Shown: one piece after another, positions 45,277 through 58,814 of the stretch
Layout of the letters: every line of letters begins with the position of its first letter
Position numbering within the stretch: the stretch's first letter is position 1
DNA from: Nymphaea colorata
Taxonomy: Eukaryota; Streptophyta; Magnoliopsida; Nymphaeales; Nymphaeaceae
Reading direction: 5' to 3'
NCBI RefSeq assembly: GCF_008831285.2
Contig: NC_045148.1
Span: 13,990,802 to 14,054,801, forward strand
Length of the DNA stretch: 64,000 nucleotides
Program-made: the position numbers and the translations under genes
Notes under the pieces: generated by a model
Database searches by the model: none
What the model saw: only the letters and a program-made list of their open reading frames with translations
What the model was told of the DNA's origin: nothing

Positions 45277-48200
45277 ATGGACCTCAACGCCATGGATGCC
45301 TACGAGGACGATGGGTTCTGCCTCTCTGGGGACGCCTCCTGCGACCTCTGCGAGTCGATCATGACGAGGTACAAAAACTCCTCCCAGGAGGACCATCAGC
45401 ACCTCTGCGCAGTCGCTGGAGCCATATCCCAGGAGCTCCGAGAGCAAAAGCTGCCCCTTTCTCCTATCTCCTACTTTGGCGCCGCCGTCTCCTCCCTCGA
45501 GCGGCTAGCAGGCGGTCCGTCGACCCTCCAGTCAGGCGACCCGGCGATCGCCGCGCTCCTCAACCTTCTATCAGTCTCCATCTCTAGGATTTCACCAGCT
45601 GTCCTCAAGAGCAAGGGGCTCTCTGTTGCTGAGGTTGTGGTTAGGGTACTGGGCTCCAGCTTGCAGTCGCCGGCGGCTGTGAAGGCCGGGCTGAAGTGCG
45701 TCTCCCAGCTCCTGGTGGCTGCCGATAAAGTTGATTGGGCGGGTATGGCTCGGCCTTATGGCTTCCTGCTCACTCATGTAACCGATCAAAGGCCTAAGGT
45801 GAGTTCGTCACTCCACTTATTGGATCGTTTTACAACTGAATTGTATACCTCTCGTGCTTTTTTAATTTGGAAAACTAGTTTTGTGAATCTGTCTTTGTTC
45901 TGTTTTAATGCTCCTGAGCAGTAATTGCTGAGGTAAGAACCGACGTGACTTATTCCCGACGGTGTCCCACGTCAGGGGAAAAAATGATACTTATTGTTTT
46001 TTAAATTTAAATTTGTGCTTAATTGTATTACACGATCAAACTTTGGTAATGCATGCGAATTTCTCTTTCTTGTTTATCGGCATTTGTCTAGCGGAATTTT
46101 CTTTTTGAAATTTGTAACTTTTTCCGCTTGTCTTGGTGCTTCTTTTACCGAGTAATTATAGTGTCAGTTTAAGAATGTAAGGATCTTCTATCATAGTGTC
46201 CTCTGATTGTCTCTTGTAAGCGTTTTGGATTTTATCTGAATTTCAGCGGTGCATGTATATCAACACCATAAAACGGTCGTTTGTCGAATCTTGTATGTGG
46301 GTGTGTGAGGGGAATGATGGATTTGGTTTTATAAACCTGTAGTTGGCTTTTGCAGCTCTATTTTTCTCTTGTTCTTATGTAGTGGGTCTTTTTTTGTTAC
46401 TTATGGGAGGAGATTAATAATTTGATTTAGATATTGCTGTTTCTGTTGCGTAACAGGTCAGAAGGCAGGCCCATGTGTCCCTTCGAAATTGTTTACACGG
46501 CTTTCATGGTTCAACCATGATCGCCCCTGCAAGCGAAGGAATTGCAAACATTTTTGAAAGGTCTCTTCTGCTTGCAAGTGGTTCAAAGTCAAGTGGTACA
46601 ACTGCACCCGATGGGACCAAAGGAGCTGTGGAAGTTCTGTATATATTAAATGCTCTCAAAGATTGCGTTCCCCTAATGTCATCAAAAGCTTCATCTAATA
46701 TCGTTAAGTACTTCAAGACTCTTATTGAACTAGGGCAACCAATTGTTACCAGAAATATTATGAATATTTTGTATGCAATATGCACGAGTCCAACTTCAGA
46801 GGTTGTTGCTGAAGTGCTGCAAGATCTTTTATGCTCCTTGGCTTTGTCTGTTTCTGCTGAAGGGAAATCAGCGGAAGATATAATATTCAGATCGCGTGTT
46901 ATTCATGTTGTCACAAAGAAAGTATATTCTCTTAATAGAGATGTTTGTGTGGTGAAGCTGCCAACCATATTCAACGCACTTGGAGGTCTGTTTGTTATTT
47001 TCTGTCTACTATCCGAGAATCCTTCCAGATTATTATCGTCTTTTGTTTGCTCAACTTTCTGGTCTTTCACTTGCTGGCATGAATTTGAATATATTTTGAA
47101 GAAAAGAAAAAAACTCGATTATATTTTTTAAATATTGTTTTTCATTGTCACAGAAGTATTGGCCTGTAAGCATGCAGAGGCTGTCTTCGCAGCCGTGGAT
47201 GCCCTAAAGGATCTCATTGAAACATGTGTCGATGAAGTCTTGATCAAGCAGGGTGTTGGTCAGCTACAGATGGATATGAACGGTGGCACAAGGAAGTCTG
47301 CTCCTACTACTATAGAGAAAATATGTGCATCTCTTGAGGGTTTCATTGGTTATCAGTACATTGCAGTCTGGGACTTGTCACTTCAGATTCTTTCAGTAAT
47401 GTTTGATAAATTAGGTAGGGCTCACTTTGCTGGTGTGTGCTTTTCATTTCTTGCATAGTGCCAATATAATTTTTTTGTTTCTTTCGCACACGATATGTTA
47501 TGAAGATTTATGCCTTCACACGCATGATCAACTTCAAACAAAACAAATAGTTGCTGAAATGAGCTTCAAGTGTTTCTATTCCTCTTTTATAAAAATCTAC
47601 TCATGAAATGATTTTCTGTTTCCTAAATGGTATTATGGCTTAATCAGTCTACTGTTGTATGATGTTTTGTTTCCCTAATGAAGACGTCATTTTCAGGAAT
47701 GTGTTGGTTTCTTGTGGGATATATCTACTAAATTATGAACTAGATGCCCCTTCTGTCTAATTTTGCTAGTTATATGCAATTTAGCATATCAGTGAAAGTT
47801 TATCCATCTTTAGTTGACACTTTAGCCATAATATTTATTGTCAATGCAGGGGAATCATCATTATATTTAATGGAGGGGATTGTGAAAAGCCTCGCCGATA
47901 TCGAAAAGCTACCTGATGAAGTTCTTTCTAATAGAAAAGAGGCAAACTTCTCTCAGAAACAAACTTGATTGATCTGGTGTTTTTGCATTTTGTTCAGCTG
48001 GCCTTATGTCATTTTTATGAAAGTGAAGTTTGTTGGACAAGATTCACTTGCTAGCTATTTCTGAAGCCTATGTGGCTGAAAACCTGTCACACGGGTATGT
48101 GTGACCTGCCCAAGTACCCGTGTCGATATGTGGGTACGGAGACACAGGTACGGCTGGGTACAGCTGTATTTTAAAACTTAAAAATTTATATTTTCAAACT

Positions 48201-51200
48201 TAATTTGTTCTTTAGTTATGATTTTCCCTTCCTTCTTATTTCCCTTCCACCAAGATTCTATATTTCCCTCTCATTTTTCTTTAATTTTGAGAATTTTTGT
48301 GGATTATTATATATACAATGTGTATATGTACAAATACACTCTGCCATACCCCCGTACCTAAATTTTCTAAAATTGCCAAACCCGTATCCATGTGACTTAG
48401 CTGAATATAGTGGGGCCTGGGGACATGAGAATAATTTCCCATTTTCAATGTCCTGCATTTTATCTGCTGGTGGTTTGGAAATGACGTCTTATGTTTTTTT
48501 GGTTGATTTAGTTGTTCAGTAATTTTCTTCAGTGCAATTATTTTAATATCTGTTATTTGTGCAGCTACACAAATGTTTGGGATCAGCTCTTCGTGCGATG
48601 GGACCTGAGAATTTCTTAAGCATTCTTCCGCTTAAGTTCAATGCAGAAGATCCATCTCAAGTTGATGTATGGTTGCTCCCTATACTGAAGCAACACACTG
48701 TTGGTGGTCGATTGAGCTTCTATATTCATACGATCTTGAATTCAGCTTTAACACTGAAGCAAAAGTCTGAAATGGTATGAAGCTTGCCTGATACAGACTG
48801 TGAGCTTATTTTCATTTTAGTGATGGTTGTTTAAGTTTCAACTAAGTACCTTCCCTTCCATAGCTGGAGAAAGATGGACGGGTTGTTTCATCGAGGAACA
48901 TGGCAGGATTGGTGTACTCCTTTTGGTCATTACTGCCCAGCTTTTGCAACTATCCAATGGATACTGCTCATAGCTTTGGAAGCCTTGCAAAGCCATTGCT
49001 AGAGGCACTTAATAGGGAACCTGAATTGCGTGGATTAATATGCTCGAGCTTGCAGGTTGTTATTCTGGGAGAACTATTCTGGATGTGTCTGTTTCGTTGT
49101 TTGTTTGTTTTGTTTAAATATTGAATGTGAACTTATCCATAATTTGCTTCTTGTTATGTCATTGTTAGATACTTATCCAACAGAACAAGGCAGCAGCATC
49201 TGGAAATATTAACCATCTTGATAGTGAGTTACAAGAAATAAGTGTATCTACACAGAGGGTTAGAAGTCATTACACTCCAGAAGTTGCTGCTGGTAATTTA
49301 GAGGTTTTGGGCTCCTTCTGCCAGAATTTCTTGTCTGTCTTGTTCAAGATATTTGAGGAATCACCAGAGGACGACGGTGGATGGTTGCAGGTATTTATGT
49401 CTTTATAGCAGTATTCTCCACCCTCAACTGCTGCTTATTTGGGCTTCTTTTTCCTTGCGATGTTTACTAATTTAAGCTAATATTTAGTTTCAGGTTAAGC
49501 AATATGTTCATGTAGATGTTCTCTGAAATTGCTTCTAACATTCTAGATTTGAAACAATTGGATATGGAACTCAAACATCAGGCAAATAAATTCATTACCT
49601 ATGTCACGTAGGTGCAGGTACGGGGTTGGGACACACCATTTTTGTAAATTGTGGGTACAAGGGATATGACAGGGTATACAATATGCATACATATAATCCA
49701 CAAAAACTCAAAACATAATTTAATACTTACTAATAACAATAACTGCTAAATGCAGTAGTAGCATACAAAATGCTAAACTTGTTGGGAGTATATCCGGTTT
49801 ATAAAAAAAGATATAATTTAACAGGAAATTCTTGAAGAAAGTCACGAAATTCAACAAGAGATTATATCCTTAAAGTTGCTCATTATAAGCATCCAAACAG
49901 GAAATTCTCAGCAAGTTACAGGAACACACTGACAACCGGCTTGCTTAGAGGCATATCTTTTATGGGTTGGATGAGGTCTAATCCAGACCCAATCCAAGCC
50001 ATACCCAAAAGGCAAGATGTACTTGTGCCTGCGTACCCGCATGCTGACACTGGTACCCCTGGGTTTCCCCTTGTACCCATGTGACTTTTTGAACCTTTAC
50101 AAAACACTACTTTTCATACTTTTATCATTGAAATTCATTAAAAATGCAAAAGTAACTTTAATACATGCAAATATGGAATTTTGTTATATTGTTAACTTGT
50201 TGAATTTTTTCATAGTCCACAATCGGTGAAATGGCTTCAATATCAGACAAGAAGGTAGTCAAACGCTTCTTCAAAGCAACTATGGTGAAACTTCTGAAGG
50301 TAACACAGAAGGCTGGTGAACAGGGCCAATCAACAGAATCCAGCTCAATGCAAATCGATGATTCAGCTGGTAATGATGGTGCAGATTTAGCAAGGTGAGT
50401 TTGCTATGCTAATGATCTTTTGACAATCACCAGTGCCTGTGAAGATTAGCAGGGTTGTTCTTTTTTTGGCACTTTCATCTTTTAGTAAATCCAGTTTCTA
50501 TGCACAAGGAAAAGTATCTTTGGCAAGTATTTTTCCCTTAAGTTCCTTAATTTTAAGAGCAACATGCTGTCTTATTAAGTCTGACTGTATGTGCTTACAT
50601 CCGAGTACTAAAAGCACTATTTCATTGGCAGGGCCCGCTTGCTGGACTTGGGAGCGTCTCTTTTACCTGCTTTGGATGCAGAATCTGTTGATTTATTATA
50701 TCTTGCAATAAAGCCTGCCTTACAGGTCTGCTGGTTCTGTGCCTCCTTTTATTTCTTTGCTGCTCAAGTTTGTACATGCCAAACCCCAGGAATACCATGT
50801 GAACATTGGTGGCATCTAGATATGTTGGCTTTCCTGTAAATGCTGTAAATGATGTTTTGAACTTTTCCTCACATAGTTGATTTTGAGGACTTTTTCTCTT
50901 GTCGTAAGAAAAGCCAAAGTCGGTTAATAATAAACCATTTGAGTTAACCTTGATTCTTATGACTAATCTATTCAGCATTTAATAACTGTTATTGATAAAT
51001 GCAGGGAACTGTATTTCAAATTATTTACCATAATCATCAATAAAGTGATCTTGATTATTGGAATTGATCATGTATACTGACAGGTCGACATTATTTTAAC
51101 AGTGAATTTCAACATTTTAGAGCAAAACGGACTTTAGAGTTTTAATATGACAATAATGTGTTCAAAATAGAGTTTCTGACCATAAAAGGTGATTGGTGTT

Positions 51201-54200
51201 ATTTTATTTTAATTTTTTGAGGGGACTTTGTGCCTGAAAATGGCATAGTTAATCGTGATGAAGAGATCTTCAAATGTACATTTAGAGTCCATATTGGACA
51301 TTGCTGACTGCAAATAGTTAAGGATTGTGAACACCTGAGGGAAATCTAAGCATTACTATGTGTTTGTGTCTAAAGAAAGTAGATGTGTTAAGTTGATTGG
51401 TTGGATTGATTTGCACTAAAATTCCCCCTTGATTTTTCTTATGGATGAAGAGGTTGTTAAAACGTAAAACTAATTCTTTATGAGATGCACGTGTGAGAGA
51501 ACATAGTCACAGAGATAGTTCTCGTTGTTTTGGTTGGCGAGTTTATTTTTGGTGTTTTAGTCAGATTTTTTTCTTGGTAACTTGAAAAACTAAAGAAGAA
51601 CGAAAAAACAGAAAGTGACTATTGGTCTTTTACTAATTTTCTAGCAATTGTTAAAATCAAACAAAGAAAAAATTAAAGTACATCAAAAGGGAAGTTTTTA
51701 AAAAACCTCGGGAAAATATCAAAATATTTTCGATCTCAATATTTCTGCAAGAAATGGACATTGATGACATTTTGAAAATATTGCAATAAATTTATGATTT
51801 CTTACCACATTATTGTGTTATTTTCAAATATCATCAATAATGTGATTCTGTGAGAGAGAGAGAGAGAGAGAGAGAGAGCTTCATTTTCTGTAGTTTGTAT
51901 TTATAGAGTTGGATGACCATCTTGCTGCATGTAAAATGCTACTGGTATTTAAGTGCTCTGTCTTCTGAAATGAGGAGCTCAATAACTTTTTGAAGACATA
52001 TATCTTAAATTTCAGGACAAAAGCAGCTTGGTACAAAAGAAGGCTTATAAAGTTCTCTCATTGATCTTGCGGGTATGTATTCACTATTTTATATTTAAGG
52101 AACACTACAATAGTAGGTACTAAAAACTTTCCATGCCTGTATTTGCCCTTCAGCAATCGGAGGAGTTTCTTTTGAGGAATGCAGATGAGGTACTCAAACT
52201 GATGATACAAGTATTACCTGACTGTCATTTCTCTGCTAAACGGCACCGGCTGGAAAGTTTGTATTCATTAATCGTCCACTTTTCAAAGGTAGTGAGTTAT
52301 TTTAACCATACCTGCTATGGATGTGTACTTAGGTTTGTGAATTAAATGTCACAACCTTGTTTACGCCAGGATTCTTCAGAACAGAAGAGGAGAGACATTA
52401 TCGGCTCCTTCCTTACTGAGATAATACTGTCTTTGAAAGAGGTATTCTCTCTTCTTTTGCTAGTTAATTATGTGTAAGTGTAACCTTGTATGCACCTTGA
52501 CGATGCTTGCCTAGTTCCTTTTTTTCCTCCTTGGACTAGCCAGTAGGGTGTTCAAATAGAAAATTTTCCTTACGCCGAGTGTGCTGGCTTGTTCCAATGC
52601 TTTATGTAATTCCTTGAGAATGTATCCAAATTGCCTGGAATCATATTTCTTGTTCTTATTGTCTCATTGTTTATTTTATATTCACTCATTAGAAATCAAT
52701 GCCACCCAGGCATGGTCAACTTCTTTTACCCAATAATTGGCATGAATGCTGAGAACTGAAATGCTTCTGCCTGTTGCTCAAAGAGAGTATGATAAGCTAC
52801 CACTTGACAACAATTTTTTAGGCTGGAGAAAGTAAAAGTTTACAGCATTTGTCTTTTGTTGATAAATTAGTAAGTTTGACTACTTGGTAAGAATATATGT
52901 CGACCAAATATTTTTATAGTCAAACCTATTTTAACAGAATCGGGCCATTGCCCATTCTTCATTTCCTTTGAACTTTTATGGACATAATTGTCCTCACTTT
53001 CTCATTTCTTTTGTCTATTTTTTATCAGCTTCTCTTCTCTTTTCCTGTCGTGAATCATATTAAAATTTGTCTTTGTTTTACTGATGTAGTTGCTAAGCAT
53101 CTCTGATGCTGTTTCGTATATTTTCCCATGGTCCATGAATCTGTGAAAAACATTCCTTTTATTCCGAAAGTTAACTTTTAGAATTTTCATGTTTCTACTG
53201 CAGACTAATAAAAAAACCAGAAATAGGGCTTATGATCTGCTTGTGAAAATTGGACATGCATATGGAGATGCTGAACATGGAGGCACAAGGGATAATCTTC
53301 TTCAGTTCTTCAACATGGTCAGAAGTTGTGCTATTTATGTTTCAATAATGTATTTGAGCTCCTGAAGTTCCTTTCCTTGGTTCTGCTTTGTTTCTTTGTA
53401 GTTTGAGGTGAGGTTTACTTTAAACCTGCTAGATCTGCAGGAGTACAAGTAAAATGTTCTAAAAGAAAATGATATGCGTTTCATATTCATTGGAGAAAAT
53501 GTGTTGGTTTTCTACAGTGTCAGTTATGATTTTGTCAAATAATTTTTGCATGAGATTACTGTTTGAAATGTCTTGCAAACTGTCAAACCTTGAAATCATT
53601 AAGGATCTGTTTGTTTGAGCAGTTAGCCAGTTCCAGCTGTGCAAGCCTACTTCTAGTTGGTTTCAGAATCCAGAATCATGATAGCATTGTTCTGTCCTTC
53701 CTAGAAGTGAGACAATTTAGAATGGGTGGCGATCCAGCAAGCATTTCACATGAACAGTAGTTTCTCCACATAGTGAATTCAACAGATCAATGACTAGGAT
53801 GCATCATCTTGGCATAACTTCAGAGTCTGCACAACCCATCTTTGTCAGTCAATAGGAAAAAAAAATCTTGCATTTGTATTAAGCGTCAACAAGTAATAAA
53901 GAATGGATTGTATTATTGTAAACCTGGTATTATGTTGTAAGATGATATAAAACCACATTTTCTTTCACGACCATATATGTTCTCATGCATGTGTTTCCAT
54001 CTTTTCTCCTTTTGTGAGTTTGATATTTGTTGCTTTTTTTCATGTTCTTGTTTTTGCAACTTTCGTTTTACCTTGTGTCTTGAAAATAATGTCTTGTAAT
54101 CTTACTTTATTTTGTGCATGTCACCTTATTTCGTTTGCAAATTTCTTGGTATTGATTTGTGAGATTGGCTTAGTTTCTTTTCCTATTATTTCCTGTGTGG

Positions 54201-56992
54201 ATTCATTTCCTCAAGATGTTCCTATGTTTCTGTAGGTTGTTGGATGTCTGGGAGGTAAAACTCCACAGATGATCAGTGCAGCAGTAAAAGGCTTGGCTCG
54301 CTTGGCATATGAGTTCTCTGATCTTGTTACTGCAGTTTCAAACTTGCTACCATCTGTTTTCCTTCTCCTGCAGAGCAAGAACAGAGAAATAATTAAAGTA
54401 CGTCCTCCTCGGTACATATTCAGATGTGCTTTTACTGCTTTCACGTTACTCTTAAATGCAGTTGCGGTACTACTTACATGTTGTGTGCAGGCTGATCTGG
54501 GCTTGATGAAGGTGCTGGTGGCCAAATTACAAGCTGATGGTTTGCAGGTGCACTTGAAAAGCATGGTGGAGGGTCTGTTAAATTGGAAAGATGACACTAA
54601 GAACCATTTTAAGGCCAAGGTTTGTGCTTTATTTCTTTGACATTGTGAATCTTGTTAATTTGGCAGAAATTTGAGGTGATGAATAAGATAAAAAGTAGCA
54701 AACTGGATCTAGAAGACTAAAACTGTTATTTATTGTTTATCCTGGAGAGGGATGTTTAAAGTATCAAACTGTTCTAATAGATTAAACAAGTATTTGTTAT
54801 TGGGAAAGGTATGCTTCTCTAGGAAGTTGATGGTGATAGTAGATCCTATTGAAGGGATCCTAGGAAAACGGGGGCATAAGATAAGCTAATATGGCCTGTA
54901 TTTCAATGAAATCTACCTGTAAACGATGCACTTGGCAACTCTGAGTATGATTATGAATTGCTTTTTTTCAGATTCTGGGAAATTAAAGGATCTATGACAC
55001 CATTTTTTCCTTTCTTATTAAACATGAGAAGTTAACCATTTTTTGTCAAGGTTTGGCTATTTACGTGGGTTTATCATCCTCTCTCTTCCAAACTCCTTGG
55101 AATGTTTCCAGTTTCCACCTCAACCTCTGGGCACCTCAATTGATGAGGAGCTGTTTCACCTGACTATATAATACATGCACTGAGTTCTGCCCTGTTTGCT
55201 GTATGCGATGCTCCCCTGCCACGACATGCATACCCTCAGGGATTATTGGTTGTGCTGCATTTTGAAGTTGCTAAGTGCAGTGATAACTTGCATATTTCCT
55301 ACCAATTCTTACGTATGTTGCAAGCAATGTGGTGATTGGAAAATTCTCAAATCTGAAACCTTGCTTTATCTTCTTTTCCTGATTTAATGATCACATTTCT
55401 TTTTCCACTTCTCAGGTTAAATTCCTCCTGGAGATGCTTGTGAGGAAATGTGGTATAGATGCTGTTAGAGCTGTGATGCCAGAAGAACATATGAAGCTTC
55501 TTAACAATATCAGGAAGGTTAGATAAGATTTTATGTCGCTGTTGCTTGTATCAATCATTCAATCAACAATCATTGAAAAAAATGACTGGGAAAAATTTTC
55601 AGACCAAAGAACGTAAAGAACGAAGCCAAGTAGCTAAGTCAGAGGATGGAACAAAGTCTTTCCGTTCGAGAGCAACCACTGAAAGGTTAGACACTTTTCT
55701 TACGTCCTACTATGGCTGATGTCATTAGCCTTGTGGATGTTGATGTCCACGACGGCAACAGCTTCTTGCATTTTGCGCTCACAGCTTTTGAATCAATGAT
55801 CTACACATGCGAGGACAAGCCTGCCCAAGGCTATATGGTTCCACCAAATGGTTCTGCCAGACGGTCTGGTTTTTGCTAGACTTGGCCCGCTGGGGTATAT
55901 CCAATATCCGGTGACCATTTATCGCTACTTTATGCCAGATCATTTACTTCAAAGTACCTTTTATACACCAATTAGCATGTGTCCAAATTAACTCAGAAAG
56001 TCGTACTTTTTAATGTATTTCCTGAAGAATGTCATTTCCATAATGTGGTCTTAGCTTGTATTTGATAAAATTGAATTAGGTATGATGGTCTGATTATGTT
56101 TTTATAATAGATGTCCGTGGTGATTAGATGAGGGCATTTTGACTGAATTTGTGAAAGTAAATATTTCAGGCTAAGCAGGTGGAGTCACACTAATATATTT
56201 TCCGACGTCGGAGATGGAGATGGTAGTGATGATGAGACCATGGGGAGGACTGCTGCTAGCCGGCGCAGTAGCAAGGCTGCTTCTGGAGCCATGTCAAAGA
56301 CTGTATTGTCAAGGTGAGTGTTAGCTGATGTACAGCGACATATATTGGTCTACATGCACGGCCTATGAGTTGTCTATGATTAATTTTGTAGGTCTGGCAG
56401 AGCCCGTCGATCGGGTAAAATGTTGCCCCAAGATTCTCTAGATCGATCGGAAAGTGATGATCCTCTTGACCTCCTAGACCAACAGAAGACCACATCAGTT
56501 CTTAGATCCTTGAAGAATAGAAAACGTAAAGCAGAATCCGATGATGAGCCAGAGTTCACAGCTGACGGGCGGTTAGTGATACAGACTGAGGATAAACCAA
56601 GGAAGCAGAAGGAACCTGAGGCTGGCTCTGATGATGAAATGGAAGTCAAAAGTCAAAAGAGTAGACAGTCATCTAAATCAAAGTCAGCTCAAGCGAAACG
56701 GCAGAAGTCAAGCTCCGGTTGGGCGTATACTGGGAGCGAATATGGTACCAGAAAAGCAGCTGGAGATGTGAAGAAGAAAGACAGACTTGAACCTTATGCA
56801 TACTGGCCGCTTGACCGTAAAATGCTGAACCGCCGGGAAGAGAGAAAGTCTGCCGCAAGACGGGGCCTTGCTAGTGTGACCAAGTTGACGAAGAAGCTTG
56901 AAGGGAAGAGCCTTGCGAGCGCCCTGAAGGGCACCACCTTGCGACCGAAGAAAAAGAAAGGCCAGAAAGGCAAAACTGGAAAGAAAAGGTGA
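45277..56992 (+). CDS. RRP12: RRP12-like ribosomal RNA processing protein (NUC173 domain)
   Basis: HEAT-repeat nucleolar protein needed for pre-rRNA processing and export of 40S/60S precursors. Nineteen exons, 1,299 aa: 45277-45798, 46457-46985, 47154-47414, 47850-47941, 48565-48774, 48864-49055, 49169-49390, 50216-50394, 50632-50725, 52016-52072, 52154-52288, 52370-52441, 53204-53317, 54236-54397, 54491-54619, 55416-55517, 55603-55685, 56170-56313 and 56392-56992. All junction phases agree. HEAT-type helices run through most of the protein, with the NUC173 region in about the 300-560 part (IGYQYIAVWDLSLQIL, LHKCLGSALRAMGPENFL, LLPILKQHTVGGRLSFY). The last exons give an acidic and basic tail ending in KKKKGQKGKTGKKR, a likely nuclear/nucleolar signal. 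Length matches plant RRP12 (about 1,280). Exon 4 appears to use a GC donor. The ATG lies just behind a site II / telo-box leader. Confidence 0.93.
48086..48396. mobile_element. MITE-like element in RRP12 intron 4 (copy A)
   Basis: Left end gtcacacgggtatgtg. The right end in reverse complement is gtcacatggatacggg. The two form ~15-bp imperfect inverted repeats about 310 bp apart, with internal gtacccgtgtcg / gtgggtacgg words. No ORF and no secure target-site duplication. Confidence 0.55.
49603..50085. mobile_element. MITE-like element in RRP12 intron 7 (copy B)
   Basis: Left end gtcacgtaggtgcaggtacg. The right end in reverse complement is gtcacatgggtacaaggg. It shares the gtcacayrgg terminus and gggtac words with copies A and C. 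About 480 bp, no transposase. Confidence 0.55.
51852..51878. repeat. (GA)n microsatellite in RRP12 intron 9
   Basis: About thirteen GA dinucleotides without interruption inside the 1.3-kb intron between the 50632-50725 and 52016-52072 exons. Confidence 0.95.
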
Positions 56993-58814
56993 TCTGTTAT
57001 GGATGTCTCGGTGGGTGTTGCCCGTCTTAGTTAATGCCACTGTTCTTTTCTCCTTGCCGGAGCAGCCATGGTTGATACGACTGGTTTTTGTCCTTGCCGG
57101 AACCTGGTAGGTTGTTATCGGTCGAAGGCATTTTTTGTCATTTTCATGTATATTACTTATTTATTTGATCTTTATAAAGCTCGAGGCTTGTTCTTTTCTT
57201 TTGGAAAAACACTCAAATTAGAATGTTGCAGGCAGGTAATCTGCATAAAATTTTTTGTGTTCGCATGTCTTTTGTTCAGGTCTACTTTCAATTTAGTGCT
57301 TGGTTCCATGCCTCTCGGTGTGAAGTTTTTAAGTCAATCGGTAGTGTGCTGATTCCCGGTTCAGATAAGCAAATCTGAGTCAACGTCATGTGTCGAGGGG
57401 TTCGCGGAGATACCATACTGAGTTGCAGATATGAGCGAAGGGCTGGATTTCAAAGTTCAACCCATATTTTTTCTGGAATTAGTGTGGTCAAAGTGGACGT
57501 CATCTTCATAACTTTGGGTTTTACTTGGGATTTTCAGTGTAGTTTTACAATTTATTTTTCTTTTCATTTAATAAGTGGTTTAAACTCGCGTTTAGATAAT
57601 CGGTTTGATTGGAGGACCCCATGAAATGGAGAAGGGCCTTACAAGGGGCCTTCCAACTGTGGTAGGCGCAGGGGTTTTTGGTGTTATTCGGGTCAGATTT
57701 TGTGCACAGAATTCTAACCCACACTGATACTCTCCGTTTGGCATATTACTAGTAATACGATGCTATTACCACGCAGAAACACGAAAGTGGAAAAACAATC
57801 TACATGTACTAGTCTCTGTAGGCCGATACATGGATATCATATTTTGGAAAGCCTTACGAGAAACGTAACAGATACCCACTTCGGATCTGCAGCTTTACAG
57901 ATTTTATTGTGATCTTGCCAGAAGAATCATATCAAAAATTGGATATGCAGCTTTTACAGTTTTTGTCGTCATATTCTTGCTGTCGTATTAGGGGACGAAA
58001 AAGAACCTTCAGGAAGATATTGAGGGAATCTTAGTAAAACAGAAAATGAGACACAGATGACATAATTCGAATAGTTTAACGGCAAATGCAGAAAATATCT
58101 ATCGAGAATTATGAAGGGCAGGCCGCATGAACCGAAAACGAGGAAACCTTCAATAAAGCTGCAGTTATTAATCCCCATTATACTCACGTTCTCTTCCAAG
58201 TATGTCATCAAATGCGGCTGACCTCAACACATACATAATATCTGCATATTTAAGTCATGTTGCATAGATAAGACCTTTCTGACAGACGAATTTTTGAATT
58301 GCAAGTAATATGAAATGAATCTCATAATAAGCACATGATATCTATTTACATAAATTGCGATACCAAGCCCTTGAGAATACCCTAGTCTCAAATAGGTTCA
58401 CCATGAGCTAGAACTTGGAACCTTCAAAACCATCAGAAACCATGGAATTGATGATAATTAACATTCGGCAGAGAGAAACAGCCGTAATTTTGTAATTCCC
58501 AGTCTCTTCAATAAGCCCGCAAGGATGCTTAATAGCAAGTTTGCCTCAGAAGTTACAAATGTTGAACAGATGCTGAAACTTGTGATTAGTAGTAAAACAT
58601 TGATCTTCCTAGCAAAATTACAGCAGGTGATAATCCAATAAAAATTTGCTTCTGTACTGTTCAGATTTCCTCAAGCAAATGGAGTGGAAAAAATTTGCTG
58701 CAGAAAATGCAACTTTTTCCACACATCAATATGTTTGGAGTGTATCACAGCCAGTACAGGCCAGAGATGGTCGTTCCTCTCCCTCGCTCTCTTTTTTTGT
58801 ATTACAACCAAAAC
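56993..58814. other. Convergent 3' region between RRP12 and KAS II
   Basis: Holds both presumed 3'UTRs of the tail-to-tail genes. Short ORFs have no family content. No recognisable polyadenylation consensus strong enough to place the ends. Confidence 0.5.
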
